Positions 8,576-17,436 are shown, numbered from the stretch's first letter. The stretch: 64,000 nucleotides of DNA from Nocardioides nematodiphilus (GCF_020216525.1 NZ_JAIWOY010000005.1:186001-250000); one strand, 5' to 3'. Notes: a model not told the origin generated them from the sequence alone. Made by a program: numbers and translations.

Positions 8576-9547
8576 TCAGGCCGTCGCGCGCTGGCGGAAG
8601 GAGCCCCGGCTCTCCGGTGACAGCCATTGGGCGAAGTCCTGGCCGGTCACCTCGGTGAGCAGCGCGATGTCCTCGGCGAAGACGTCGATCAGGGCGGCGC
8701 GCTGCTCGGGGGCGAGCAGGGGACGGTGCGCCGCCCCGCTGCCGCGCAGCTGACGGATGAGCGCCGGGGCCGCGCGCCGCCACACCTGCGGAGGGGCGAA
8801 CTGGGCGAGCCACGCACCGCCGCGGACCACGGGCCCGACCGTGCGCGTACGCCAGCCCGGCTCGGCGTAGAGCCGACCGTTGTCGACCGGGATCTCCCCC
8901 ACGTGGCCGGGCGGGAGGCCGAGGAAGCAGCAGGCCCGATCGACTGCCGCGGCGGGGTCGTCGATCAGCTCGCGGTAGCGCATCACCAGCACCCGCTCGG
9001 GATCCACGTACTCGTACAGGTGCTGGAGCTGCTCGCCGTACAGGCCGAGGTCCCGGTAGTGCCAGAACGGCGCGTAGCCGCCCTCGATCCGGGCGCGCTC
9101 CATCCCGAAGGCGGTGGTGAAGTCGGCGACCGGCTCGAGGCCGTCGGACCACAGGTGCATCCAGTTGGAGTAGGCCCGATCGATCGGATCGCGCACCACG
9201 GCGATGAGCTTCACCTCGGGCAGCATCGAGGCGATCCGGCGGTGCGCCCCGCGGCTCCACAGGTAGAACGGCGTCGACTCGCCGCGCAGCGCGTGCGCGG
9301 GCGCGGGGGCGAAGAGCGCCTCGTACTCGCTGCGTCGCCAGATCCACTCCTGCTGGGAGTGCTTGTCGCCGGGACCGCGCCAGTGCGGCGGCGGCGCGTC
9401 GTCGCACAGAAAGTACTTGGCCTCCTTGGGGGAGGTCATGAAGACGTCGGGATGGCGGGCGATGGCGCTGTGCAGCGCGGTGGTGCCGGCCTTGGGCGCG
9501 CCGACGATGAGGAAGTCCGGGCGAGGTGCGCGTGAGCTGACAGTCAT
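8576..9547 (-). CDS. PAPS-dependent sulfotransferase family protein
   Basis: Transfers a sulfo group from PAPS to an unidentified hydroxyl or amine acceptor. The 5'-phosphosulfate loop GAPKAGTTAL is at residues ~16-25. The 3'-phosphate binding segment VVRDPIDRAYSNW is near 117-129. VMRYRELIDDP follows, as in sulfotransferase domain 1/3 proteins. Length (323) is usual. The acceptor could be a glycan, lipid or natural product; no biosynthetic neighbours help. The ATG at 9547 directly precedes the core fold. It diverges from purC, with 86 bases between their starts. Confidence 0.88.
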   Translation of the reverse strand: MTVSSRAPRPDFLIVGAPKAGTTALHSAIARHPDVFMTSPKEAKYFLCDDAPPPHWRGPGDKHSQQEWIWRRSEYEALFAPAPAHALRGESTPFYLWSRGAHRRIASMLPEVKLIAVVRDPIDRAYSNWMHLWSDGLEPVADFTTAFGMERARIEGGYAPFWHYRDLGLYGEQLQHLYEYVDPERVLVMRYRELIDDPAAAVDRACCFLGLPPGHVGEIPVDNGRLYAEPGWRTRTVGPVVRGGAWLAQFAPPQVWRRAAPALIRQLRGSGAAHRPLLAPEQRAALIDVFAEDIALLTEVTGQDFAQWLSPESRGSFRQRATA

Positions 9548-9621
9548 GGGAGGGCCCCCGAGGTTAAGTAGTGTGAATCAGTCTACTAACTGGGAAAGAC
9601 GGCTGGCCAGTGCCGATCTCC

Positions 9622-9627
9622 TAGGCT
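9622..9627 (+). promoter_or_regulatory. -10 hexamer TAGGCT, purC leaderless start
   Basis: TAGGCT lies six bases before the GTG at 9634. The same arrangement occurs at purS, purL and purF. A -35 is not obvious. It argues for the GTG at 9634 over the GTG at 9628. Confidence 0.55.
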
Positions 9628-9633
9628 GTGCCC

Positions 9634-10542
9634 GTGGCTGAGCTGAACATTCCCCCCGCCCCTGCGATCGAGGGCACCACGCATCTCCACAGCGGCAAGG
9701 TCCGGGATCTCTACGAGATCACGGAGGGCGCGCACGCCGGCCGACTGCTCATGGTCGCCAGCGATCGCATCAGCGCCTTCGACTACGTGCTCGACTCCAC
9801 CATCCCGGACAAGGGCGAGATCCTCACCCGGATGTCGTCGTGGTGGTTCGCCCAGCTCGCCGACGTGGTCCCGAACCACGTCATCTCGACCGATGTGCCG
9901 GCCGCCGTCGCCGGCCGCGCGGTGATCTGCGAGAAGCTCGCGATGTTCCCGGTCGAGTGCGTCGCCCGCGGCTACCTCACCGGATCGGGTCTCCTCGACT
10001 ACAACGCCACCGGCCAGGTCTGCGGCATCGAGCTCCCCGGCGGCCTCGTCGACGGCGACCGCCTGCCGGAGGCCATCTTCACCCCGGCGGCCAAGGCCGC
10101 CGTCGGTGATCACGACGAGAACGTCTCGTACGACCAGGTGGTCGGCGTCGTCGGCGCTGCGGATGCCGACGCCCTGCGGGCGCTGACGCTCGACATCTAC
10201 ACCCGCGCCGACGAGATCGCACGCGGTGTCGGGCTGATGCTCGCCGACACCAAGTTCGAGTTCGGCGCGCGGATCGCCGCGGACAGCACGCGCACGATCG
10301 TGCTCGCCGACGAGGTCCTCACCCCCGACTCGAGCCGCTTCTGGTCGCTCGCGGACTGGAAGCCGGGCCAGGCCCAGCCCTCGTACGACAAGCAGATCGT
10401 CCGCAACTGGCTGCTCTCGCCGGAGTCCGGCTGGGACAAGAAGAGCGGCCAGCGCCCGCCGGCCCTGCCGGAGGAGATCATCGAGCGCACCCGCGCGCGC
10501 TACATCGAGGCGTACGAGCGCCTGACCGGCGAGCGGTTCTGA
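9634..10542 (+). CDS. purC: phosphoribosylaminoimidazole-succinocarboxamide synthase
   Basis: SAICAR synthetase condenses CAIR with aspartate using ATP. Motifs are HSGKVRDLYE (nucleotide loop), ASDRISAFD, VARGYLTGSG, LADTKFEFG and DEVLTPDSSRFW, all characteristic of PurC of the ~300-residue type. The translated length from GTG 9634 is 302. No Shine-Dalgarno is present; TAGGCT six bases upstream indicates a leaderless mRNA. The next gene begins 108 bases downstream behind its own palindrome, so purC appears to be transcribed alone. Confidence 0.96.
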   Translation: MAELNIPPAPAIEGTTHLHSGKVRDLYEITEGAHAGRLLMVASDRISAFDYVLDSTIPDKGEILTRMSSWWFAQLADVVPNHVISTDVPAAVAGRAVICEKLAMFPVECVARGYLTGSGLLDYNATGQVCGIELPGGLVDGDRLPEAIFTPAAKAAVGDHDENVSYDQVVGVVGAADADALRALTLDIYTRADEIARGVGLMLADTKFEFGARIAADSTRTIVLADEVLTPDSSRFWSLADWKPGQAQPSYDKQIVRNWLLSPESGWDKKSGQRPPALPEEIIERTRARYIEAYERLTGERF

Positions 10543-10600
10543 CGGGCCGGGCCGTCGCTCCAGCTAGGGGTATACGGGTCGCGGTGTAGCGCTTACTCTT

Positions 10601-10627
10601 GTTACCGGTGCGCAGAGCACCGGTAAC
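10601..10627. promoter_or_regulatory. perfect palindrome upstream of the MpaB-like gene (likely TetR operator)
   Basis: GTTACCGGTGC and its exact complement (11 bp each) flank a five-base centre. It lies just downstream of a candidate -10 TACTCT at 10593-10598 and 23 bases before the start codon. A dyad at the transcription start is a typical repressor site. The TetR gene at 13505 in the same cluster is the natural candidate to bind it; this is inference. Confidence 0.7.
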
Positions 10628-10650
10628 ATCCGCGCACCGCAGGAGGCCCC

Positions 10651-11751
10651 ATGTCCGAGTCCCATCAGCCGTACGGCGCCGGTGCTGTCGATGACCGCGA
10701 GGCCGTGGCGCCGATGCGTGACCACGGCTTCTTCGCTCCCGACTCGGTGGCGCGCCATGTCTGGTCCCACCCCTCCTCGGCGCTGATCGGCTTCGCCCGT
10801 GCGGTGACCATCGAGCACCTCGACCCCGACCTCGCGGCCGCCGTCGCCGCAACCGGCCAGGTCAAGCAGCGCACCCCGCTGCGCTACGACCGGACGATGC
10901 AGTACTTCGCGACGATCCTCTACGGCGACGCGCAGTCGGTGCTCAGGTCGTCCGACATCCTGATGAGGATCCACTCCCGCTCCGTCGGCACCGACCCGGT
11001 CACCGGCCGCGAGTTCGCGGCCAACGACCCCGACTCCCAGACGTGGATCCACCTGACCGCCTGGCACTCGATCCTCAAGTGCTACGAGATGTTCGGCCCC
11101 GGCAAGCTCTCCGCTGAGGACGAGGCGAGCTATTGGCAGGAGTGCGTGACCGCGGCGCGCTTCCAGACGATCGGCACCGACGCGATGCCGCGCACCCGCG
11201 AGGACGTCACCGCCTACTTCGAGTCCTTCCGCCCGCGGATGATCGCCTCCGAGATCAGCATCGACATGTTCGACTTCCTGACGAACATGCACCGCTCCTC
11301 GCTGCCGGACTGGGTGCCGTCGTACATCCGGATCCCGTTCAACATGTACATCCGCAAGGCGATCATCGCGACGATGCCGCACTGGATGCGGGAGATGGGC
11401 GGGGTGCCGCAGAGCGCGGCCACCGACGCGGTCGTCATCGCGACCCTCAGGCCGGTCCTGACCGCGCTGTGGCGGATGACGCCGCTGGTGCTGCGCATCA
11501 TGAAGGCGATGACGCCGCGCTCCTACCCCGTGATCGCGCCGTACTTCCACCGGATCGCGCCGCTCAGTGACAAGGTCTGGGAGGTCGACGAGGCCCGCCA
11601 GGAGTTCGGCTACCGGACGCCGGCCGAGATCTACGCCGAGCAGCTCGAGCTTCGCGAGGCGGGCAAGATCAAGGCGTACGAGCAGAACCACCACGACCAG
11701 ATCCTCGCCTTCGACACCGCCGGCGAGCGCGGCGGCGCACTCGCCAACTGA
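10651..11751 (+). CDS. oxygenase MpaB family protein (DUF2236)
   Basis: 366 residues. Recognised as the DUF2236/MpaB-Lcp family, haem- or di-iron-type oxygenases related to mycophenolic acid MpaB and latex-clearing protein. Family-like segments are RYDRTMQYFATILYGD, IHSRSVGTDPVTGREF, DSQTWIHLTAWHSILKCYE and SYWQECVTAARF. AGGAGG sits just upstream of the ATG. The gene is 32 bases ahead of an aldehyde dehydrogenase gene and under the 10601 palindrome. The two products plausibly work in sequence, oxygenase making an aldehyde that the dehydrogenase oxidises, but the substrate is unknown. A histidine-rich catalytic site cannot be proved from sequence alone. Confidence 0.82.
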   Translation: MSESHQPYGAGAVDDREAVAPMRDHGFFAPDSVARHVWSHPSSALIGFARAVTIEHLDPDLAAAVAATGQVKQRTPLRYDRTMQYFATILYGDAQSVLRSSDILMRIHSRSVGTDPVTGREFAANDPDSQTWIHLTAWHSILKCYEMFGPGKLSAEDEASYWQECVTAARFQTIGTDAMPRTREDVTAYFESFRPRMIASEISIDMFDFLTNMHRSSLPDWVPSYIRIPFNMYIRKAIIATMPHWMREMGGVPQSAATDAVVIATLRPVLTALWRMTPLVLRIMKAMTPRSYPVIAPYFHRIAPLSDKVWEVDEARQEFGYRTPAEIYAEQLELREAGKIKAYEQNHHDQILAFDTAGERGGALAN

Positions 11752-11783
11752 GCCCGGCCACCCGAGACCTGAGGAGCACACAG

Positions 11784-13493
11784 ATGACCCAGCAAGACAT
11801 GCGCACGCCGACCCACGCCGAGCTCGACGAGATGGTGGCCGAGCTCGCCGCCGGGGCGAAGACCTGGGCGGGCATGGACCTGCACGAGCGCGCCCAGATC
11901 CTGCGCGCGACCCAGAAGAGCGTGGCCGCGACGGCCGGCATCTGGGCCGGCGCCGCGACGTCGGCCAAGCAGGTGCCCTCGGGCAGCCTCGAGGGTGAGG
12001 AGTGGATGAGCGGTCCCGCCGCGGTCGCGCCGATGCTGGGCGAGTACGCCGACACCCTGCACCTGCTCGCCCACGGCCGGTCGGCGATCGAGGGCCGCAA
12101 GCTCGGCACCGCGCCCGGTGGCCGCGTGAGTGTCCGGATCCTGCCGGGCGATCTCAAGGACAACCTGCTCTTCAACGGGTTCGTCGGCGAGGTCTGGCTC
12201 CAGCCGGGTGTCACCGCCGAGCAGGCCAAGGCCGACGCCGGCCTCGGCGCGAAGCGCGTCGGGGAGAACGGCGGCGTGGGCCTGGTCCTCGGTGCCGGCA
12301 ACATCTCGGCGATCGGGCCGCTCGACATCGCCTACGAGCTCGTCGCGTACAACCGGGTCAGCATCCTCAAGCTCAACCCGACCTTCCAGCACCTCCTTCC
12401 GGTGTACGAGATGGCGCTCGCGCCGCTCATCGAGGCGGGCCTGCTGCGCATCGTCAACGGCGGCGCCGAGGTCGGCGGCTACCTCGCGGACCACCCGGGC
12501 ATCAGCCATGTCCACATCACCGGCTCCGGTCGTACGCACGACGCGATCGTGTGGGGCCCGGGCGATGAGGGCGCCAGGAACAAGGCCGCCGGCACGCCCA
12601 AGCTCAGCAAGGAGATGACCTCCGAGCTCGGTGGGGTCTCGCCGATCATCGTGGTCCCCGGGACGTGGTCGAAGGGCGACCTGCGCTTCCAGGCCGAGCA
12701 TGTCGTCACCCAGCGTCTACACAACGCCGGCCACAACTGCATCGGCGGCCAGGCGCTGATCCTGTCGGCCGACTGGGACCAGAAGGACGCCTTCCTCGCC
12801 GAGATCCGGGGCGTGCTCGAGGAGATCACTCCGCGCTCGCCGTGGTACCCCAACGGCCAGGCCAGCATCGACCGGGCGAAGGCCACCTACGGTGCCGACG
12901 CCGAGCAGGTCGGCAGCGCGGTCCTGGTCGCCATGAAGGACGAGTCGCCCAGCGAGCTCTACGACGGCGAGTACTTCGCGGCCGTCCTCGGCATCACCGA
13001 GCTCCCCGGCACGGGCGCTGACTTCCTCGCGAACGCTGTCGACTTCGCCAACGACCGTCTCGACGGGACCCTGGGCGGCTCGGTCATCGTCCACCCGAAG
13101 GACATCAAGGCGATGGGTGAGCGCTTCGACGAGCTCGTCGCCGAGCTCAAGTACGGCGCGGTCGGCATCAACGTCTGGAGCGGCGTGGCCTTCCTGCTCG
13201 GCGGGGCGACCTGGGGCGCGTATCCGGGACATACGCTCGACGCGGTCGGCTCGGGCATCGGCGTCGTGCACAACACGCATCTGATGGACCACGTGGAGAA
13301 GACCGTCGTGAGCGGCCCGTTTCACATGTTCCCGGCCTCGGTGCTCAGCGGCGAGCTCACGCTCGCGCCGCGGCCGCCGTGGTTCGTGACGGCGAAGACG
13401 TCCGCGACCGTGGGCAAGGCACTGGCCGCGCTCGCCGGAAAACGCACCTGGCTGGGCGTCCTCAAGGTCGTCCCGCCCGCGATGCGCGGCTGA
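11784..13493 (+). CDS. aldehyde dehydrogenase family protein
   Basis: NAD(P)-dependent aldehyde dehydrogenase superfamily, 569 residues, longer than the usual ~490. The Rossmann segment GLVLGAGNISAIGPLD, the catalytic Glu in SELGGVSP and the catalytic Cys in HNAGHNCIGGQ are present. The protein carries an extra ~60 residues at the C-terminus after the ALDH fold and an atypical N-terminal region. GAGGAG precedes the ATG. It sits between the MpaB-like oxygenase and a TetR gene 11 bases downstream, so the three probably form one transcript. A role in oxidising a lipid- or terpene-derived aldehyde is possible given the acyl-CoA ligase that follows. Confidence 0.88.
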   Translation: MTQQDMRTPTHAELDEMVAELAAGAKTWAGMDLHERAQILRATQKSVAATAGIWAGAATSAKQVPSGSLEGEEWMSGPAAVAPMLGEYADTLHLLAHGRSAIEGRKLGTAPGGRVSVRILPGDLKDNLLFNGFVGEVWLQPGVTAEQAKADAGLGAKRVGENGGVGLVLGAGNISAIGPLDIAYELVAYNRVSILKLNPTFQHLLPVYEMALAPLIEAGLLRIVNGGAEVGGYLADHPGISHVHITGSGRTHDAIVWGPGDEGARNKAAGTPKLSKEMTSELGGVSPIIVVPGTWSKGDLRFQAEHVVTQRLHNAGHNCIGGQALILSADWDQKDAFLAEIRGVLEEITPRSPWYPNGQASIDRAKATYGADAEQVGSAVLVAMKDESPSELYDGEYFAAVLGITELPGTGADFLANAVDFANDRLDGTLGGSVIVHPKDIKAMGERFDELVAELKYGAVGINVWSGVAFLLGGATWGAYPGHTLDAVGSGIGVVHNTHLMDHVEKTVVSGPFHMFPASVLSGELTLAPRPPWFVTAKTSATVGKALAALAGKRTWLGVLKVVPPAMRG

Positions 13494-13504
13494 CGCTGGT
13501 CGTG

Positions 13505-14227
13505 ATGCCACAGCGCGACGGGCGCCACTCCCGGTGGAACGGCCACCGGGAGGAGCGCCGACGCCTGATCCTCGACGCGGCGATCGCCGTCGTCGAGGAG
13601 GCGCCCCAGGGCGCCGAGCTGCGCCTGCAGGACGTGGCCGCACGTGCCGGCCTGGTCCGTACGGTCGTGCAACGGCACTTCGGCGGCCAGGTCGGCCTGT
13701 TGCGGGCCGTCCAGGCGGACGTCCTGGAGCAGGCGTTCGCGCTGATCGGCGAGCCGGTCGAGCTGAGCTCGAGCCTGCACGACATCGCGGTTCAGATCGT
13801 CGGCACGACGATCGAGTGGGTCGACGGCCATCCTGGGCTGCACGCGCTGATCGAGCGCGAGGTCGGGGACGGCGAGCCGAGCGAGCTGTCGAGGGCGATC
13901 GGGTCGTACGCGCTGTTCCTCAGCGGACTGGTGGAGCAGGTCGCGGAGATCGGCGGCGTGCGGCTCACCTCCCTGCAGAACGAGGAGATCCGGCTCCTCT
14001 CGGTGGGGATCATCGGCCAGGTCCGGGTCGCGGTCACCGGCTGGCGCGAGGGCGAGTACCGCGAGGTCGGCGCCGCCCATCTCGGTGAGCTGCTCGCCAC
14101 CTGGATCACCGCACAGATCGTGCTCCAGGCCCGGCGACTCGGCCTGCGGCTGGACCCCGAGCTACCGCTCGCGGAGGCAGCGATGGATTTGATGGACACG
14201 TTCCTGGCCGATGTGACCGGCCAGTAG
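13505..14227 (+). CDS. TetR family transcriptional regulator
   Basis: 240 residues. The N-terminal helix-turn-helix is clear: RRLILDAAIAVVEE, then LRLQDVAARAGLVRTVVQRHF, the TetR recognition helix. The C-terminal two thirds would bind a ligand. The ATG at 13505 lies only 11 bases after the aldehyde dehydrogenase stop, suggesting translational coupling; a GTG directly before it (13502) is an alternative. Its likely target is the 27-bp palindrome at 10601, which would make the oxygenase-dehydrogenase-regulator operon self-controlled. The ligand may be a fatty or aromatic acyl compound, judging by the ligase next door (inference). Confidence 0.9.
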   Translation: MPQRDGRHSRWNGHREERRRLILDAAIAVVEEAPQGAELRLQDVAARAGLVRTVVQRHFGGQVGLLRAVQADVLEQAFALIGEPVELSSSLHDIAVQIVGTTIEWVDGHPGLHALIEREVGDGEPSELSRAIGSYALFLSGLVEQVAEIGGVRLTSLQNEEIRLLSVGIIGQVRVAVTGWREGEYREVGAAHLGELLATWITAQIVLQARRLGLRLDPELPLAEAAMDLMDTFLADVTGQ

Positions 14228-14273
14228 GTTTCATCCAGAACCGCACCTGTTCGAACGACTGATGGAGGCGACC

Positions 14274-15839
14274 GTGGCGTCGTACAACCTGTCTGCCCTG
14301 CTGGAGAGCGGCGCTGCCGCCCACCCCGAGCGCGATGCGATCGTCATCGGCGACACCCGGCTCACCTACGGCACCGTCAACGCCCTGGCCAACCAGGTCG
14401 CCAACACCCTGGTCGCCCGCGGCATCAAGCCCGGCGACAAGGTCGCGCTGACCAGCCCGAACACCCCGTACTTCACGATCATCTTCTTCGGCATCCTCAA
14501 GGCCGGCGCCACCGTCGTTCCGCTCAACGTGCTCCTCAAGGGCCGTGAGGTCGCCTACCACCTGGGCGACTCCGAGGCGAAGGCCTACTTCTGCTTCGAG
14601 GGCACCGCCGACCTCCCGACCGGCGCCGAGGGCTACGCCGGCTTCCAGGAGGCCGCGGGTTGCGAGCACTTCTTCGTCATCACCGCCGACCCGATGGCCG
14701 CCTCCCCGATCGAGGGGGCCGAGACGCTCTTCGGTGCGATCGGCCAGCAGGCGCCGGCGTTCGAGACGGTCGAGACCGACGAGGAGGACACCGCGGTCGT
14801 CCTCTACACCTCCGGCACGACCGGCCAGCCCAAGGGCGCGGAGCTGCGTCACCGCAACCTGCGCGACAACGCGCTCCTCGGCGAGACGTCCTTCGCCGCC
14901 AGCGCCGAGCGGCCCGACACCGCGCTGGTGGTGCTGCCGCTCTTCCACGTCTTCGGCCTCACCGTGATGCAGAACGGCATCCTGGCCTACGGCGGCACGA
15001 TGGTGATGCTGCCGCGCTTCGACGCCGCGACCGCGCTGCAGCTGATGCTCCGCGAGAAGGTCACGTTCTTCGGCGGGGTCCCGACCATGTACTGGGGGCT
15101 GCTCGGCGCGCTCGACGACACGGTCGACGTCGCCGAGCTCAAGAGGAACCTGCGTGCTGCGGTCTCCGGCGGCTCGGCCCTGCCCGTCGAGATCCACAAG
15201 GAGTTCGAGGCCCGCTTCGGCGTCACCATCCTCGAGGGCTACGGCCTGTCCGAGACCTCCCCGGTCGCCGCGTTCTCCGTGTGGGGCGAGCCGGCCCGCC
15301 CGGGATCGATCGGCAAGCCCGTCAAGGGTGTCGAGCTCGAGCTGATCACCCCCGACAGCTGGGAGCCGATCGCGTGGGACGAGGACGCGGTCGGCGAGAT
15401 CGCGATCCGCGGCCACAACGTGATGAAGGGCTACTTCAACCGCCCCGAGGCGACCGCGGCCGTCATCAGCGCGGACGGCTGGTTCCGTACGGGCGACCTC
15501 GCCCGCCGTGACGCCGACGGCTGGTACTACATCGTCGACCGGACCAAGGACATGATCATCCGCGGCGGCTACAACGTCTATCCGCGCGAGATCGAGGAGG
15601 TGCTGCTGACCCACCCGGCGATCTCGCTGGCCGCGGTCATCGGCGTCCCGAACGAGGTCCACGGCGAGGAGATCAAGGCGTACGTCATCCTCAAGCCCGG
15701 CGCCACCGCCACCGAGGACGACATCATCGCCTGGTCGAAGGACAACATGGCGAACTACAAGTACCCGCGCCAGGTCGCGATCGTGCCGTCACTGCCGATG
15801 ACGGCGACCGGCAAGATCCTCAAGCGCGAGCTCAGCTGA
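14274..15839 (+). CDS. long-chain fatty acid--CoA ligase-type AMP-binding enzyme
   Basis: Activates a carboxylic acid to an acyl-adenylate and then acyl-CoA. ANL-superfamily motifs are complete: YTSGTTGQPKG (phosphate loop), EGYGLSET, the GWFRTGDLARRDADG stretch, DRTKDMIIRGGYNVYPREIE hinge, and the catalytic lysine in TGKILKREL at the end. 521 residues from GTG 14274, which has GGAGG five bases upstream; the ATG at 14262 overlaps that site and is less likely. The acyl specificity is not readable. It lies 46 bases after the TetR gene and probably belongs to the same functional cluster as the oxygenase and dehydrogenase. Confidence 0.9.
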   Translation: MASYNLSALLESGAAAHPERDAIVIGDTRLTYGTVNALANQVANTLVARGIKPGDKVALTSPNTPYFTIIFFGILKAGATVVPLNVLLKGREVAYHLGDSEAKAYFCFEGTADLPTGAEGYAGFQEAAGCEHFFVITADPMAASPIEGAETLFGAIGQQAPAFETVETDEEDTAVVLYTSGTTGQPKGAELRHRNLRDNALLGETSFAASAERPDTALVVLPLFHVFGLTVMQNGILAYGGTMVMLPRFDAATALQLMLREKVTFFGGVPTMYWGLLGALDDTVDVAELKRNLRAAVSGGSALPVEIHKEFEARFGVTILEGYGLSETSPVAAFSVWGEPARPGSIGKPVKGVELELITPDSWEPIAWDEDAVGEIAIRGHNVMKGYFNRPEATAAVISADGWFRTGDLARRDADGWYYIVDRTKDMIIRGGYNVYPREIEEVLLTHPAISLAAVIGVPNEVHGEEIKAYVILKPGATATEDDIIAWSKDNMANYKYPRQVAIVPSLPMTATGKILKRELS

Positions 15840-15846
15840 CCACGCC

Positions 15847-15922
15847 GGTCGAGAGGTCACTTCTCGCGGGTCGAGTGTCCACGTGACTGGACACTCGACC
15901 CTCCGAAAGTGACCTCTCGACC
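15847..15922. repeat. nested inverted repeat with 22-base spacing
   Basis: The outer arms GGTCGAGAGGTCACTT (15847-15862) and its exact complement (15907-15922) enclose inner arms GGGTCGAGTGTCCA (15868-15881) and complement (15888-15901), with five-base internal loops and a six-base end loop. The shared GGTCGAG of outer and inner arms recurs exactly 22 bases apart on each side. It fits between two convergent stop codons. It is a two-unit version of the architecture at 8309-8567 with a different sequence. Confidence 0.95.
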
Positions 15923-16435
15923 TCAGGCGAAGGGGTTGGGCAGCGCGCCGGGGAGCTTGGCGAGGATCTCGCGGGCGTTGGCGGCGACCTTGTGCTCGAC
16001 GAGCACCTCGTACTTGGTGGCGATCACCTGGGAGACCGAGGAGAAGTCGCGCTGGCCGCGCTGCATCGCGAAGCCCAGCAGCGACCAGATCACGCCGAAG
16101 ACCAGACCGAGGATCATCGTGGAGATGATCTCGGCGAGCACGTGGTCGGGGTTGCCGAAGAACGAGAAGATCAGGCCGACGAAGAGGCCGAGCCAGATGC
16201 CGGAGAGCGCGCCGTTGAGGGCGACCCGGCCGGTGGTGAGCCGTCCGGTGATGCGCTCCATCTGCTTGAGGTCCGTACCGACGATCATGCAGTTCTGGAC
16301 GGGGAAGCCCTCGTCGGAGAGGAAGTCGACGGTCTTCTGGGCGGTCGCGTAGTCGTCGTAGACGGCCAGCGACTGCGGGAACTGCAGGCGGAAGGCCGCC
16401 TTGGCGAGCGCGGACTGGGCGGCAGGATTGCTCAT
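15923..16435 (-). CDS. general stress protein 17M-like (YflT-type) membrane protein
   Basis: 170 residues. The N-terminal part (VYDDYATAQKTVDFLSDEGFPVQNCMIVG) matches the general-stress-protein 17M/YflT domain, followed by two close hydrophobic segments around residues 75-120 (LSGIWLGLFVGLIFSFFG and IISTMILGLVFGVIWSLLG). It therefore probably sits in the membrane with a cytosolic sensor-like head. The biochemical role of this family is unknown. It diverges from purS, leaving only 30 bases between starts, so the two promoters overlap the opposite gene's first bases. Its stop touches the nested inverted repeat. Confidence 0.8.
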   Translation of the reverse strand: MSNPAAQSALAKAAFRLQFPQSLAVYDDYATAQKTVDFLSDEGFPVQNCMIVGTDLKQMERITGRLTTGRVALNGALSGIWLGLFVGLIFSFFGNPDHVLAEIISTMILGLVFGVIWSLLGFAMQRGQRDFSSVSQVIATKYEVLVEHKVAANAREILAKLPGALPNPFA

Positions 16436-16453
16436 GCCTGCCAGTGTGCCCGA

Positions 16454-16459
16454 TAGGAT
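16454..16459 (+). promoter_or_regulatory. -10 hexamer TAGGAT, purS leaderless start
   Basis: TAGGAT ends six bases before the ATG at 16466; no Shine-Dalgarno is present. Same layout as purC, purL and purF. Confidence 0.55.
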
Positions 16460-16465
16460 CCCGCC

Positions 16466-16708
16466 ATGCCTCGAGTCGTCGTCGACGTCATGCCCAAGCC
16501 TGAGATCCTGGACCCGCAGGGGAAGGCCGTCCTGGGCGCGCTCCCGCGTCTCGGTCTGACCGGGATCAGCGATGTCCGTCAGGGCAAGCGCTTCGAGCTC
16601 GAGGTCGCCGAGGTGACCGACGAGCTGCTCGCCGAGATCGAGAAGATCGCCGACACCTTCCTGGCCAACACGGTCATCGAGAACTACGTCGTGCGGGTCG
16701 AGCAGTGA
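16466..16708 (+). CDS. purS: phosphoribosylformylglycinamidine synthase subunit PurS
   Basis: 80-residue small subunit that bridges PurL and PurQ in the three-part FGAM synthetase. The sequence [19 protein letters not shown], then [15 protein letters not shown] and [14 protein letters not shown] is the classic PurS pattern. It overlaps purQ by four bases (GTGA), which ensures coupled translation. purL, the catalytic partner, lies 4.5 kb downstream, an unusual separation. Confidence 0.97.
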   Translation: MPRVVVDVMPKPEILDPQGKAVLGALPRLGLTGISDVRQGKRFELEVAEVTDELLAEIEKIADTFLANTVIENYVVRVEQ

Positions 16709-17373
16709 AGGTCGGGGTCGTCACCTTCCCCGGCACCCTCGACGACGTCGACGCCGCTCGCGCCGTCCGCCTCGGCGGCAACGACGCCATCCCGCTCTGG
16801 CACGGCGACCACGACCTGAAGGGCGTCGACGCGGTCGTCCTGCCCGGCGGATTCTCGTACGGCGACTACCTGCGCTGCGGTGCCATCTCCCGCTTCTCGC
16901 CGGTCATGGCCGAGGTCATCGAGGCGGCCCAGAAGGGCATGCCCGTCCTCGGCATCTGCAACGGCTTCCAGATCCTCGTCGAGTCGCACCTGCTGCCCGG
17001 CGGCCTGCTGCGCAACGACCACCTCAAGTTCGTCTGCCGCGACCAGAAGCTGCGCATCGAGAACGCCTCGACGCCGTGGACCTCGGCGTACGCGCAGGGC
17101 CAGGAGATCGTCGTCCCGCTGAAGAACGGCGAGGGCCAGTACGTCGCCGACGCCGAGACGATCGCGCGTCTCGAGGGTGAGGGCCGCGTCGTCGCCCGCT
17201 ACCTCGAGGTCAACCCGAACGGCTCGATCAACGACATCGCCGGCATCTGCAACGAGCGCGGCAACGTCGTCGGCCTCATGCCCCACCCGGAGCACGGCGT
17301 CGAGGAGCTCACCGGCTCCGGCACCGACGGGCTCGGCTTCTTCAGCTCGCTCGTCGAGCAGGCCTTCGCCTGA
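16705..17373 (+). CDS. purQ: phosphoribosylformylglycinamidine synthase subunit PurQ
   Basis: Glutaminase subunit supplying ammonia to PurL. Class I amidotransferase features are visible: [14 protein letters not shown], the nucleophile Cys in GICNGFQ, and the His/Glu pair in PHPEHGVEE near the C-terminus. Length 222 is typical. The start is the GTG overlapping the purS stop. A strong hairpin begins 18 bases after the stop, so purSQ forms a closed two-gene operon. Confidence 0.97.
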   Translation: MKVGVVTFPGTLDDVDAARAVRLGGNDAIPLWHGDHDLKGVDAVVLPGGFSYGDYLRCGAISRFSPVMAEVIEAAQKGMPVLGICNGFQILVESHLLPGGLLRNDHLKFVCRDQKLRIENASTPWTSAYAQGQEIVVPLKNGEGQYVADAETIARLEGEGRVVARYLEVNPNGSINDIAGICNERGNVVGLMPHPEHGVEELTGSGTDGLGFFSSLVEQAFA

Positions 17374-17390
17374 CCCAGCGCTGACAGCAC

Positions 17391-17421
17391 GAGCCCGCCG
17401 CGTCGATGACGCGGCGGGCTC
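17391..17421. terminator. hairpin after purQ
   Basis: A perfect 14-bp stem (GAGCCCGCCGCGTC and complement) with loop GAT, followed by TTCT. It lies between purQ and the convergent DUF1906 gene and could stop transcripts from both sides. Confidence 0.8.
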
Positions 17422-17436
17422 TTCTGCTTGCAGTGC

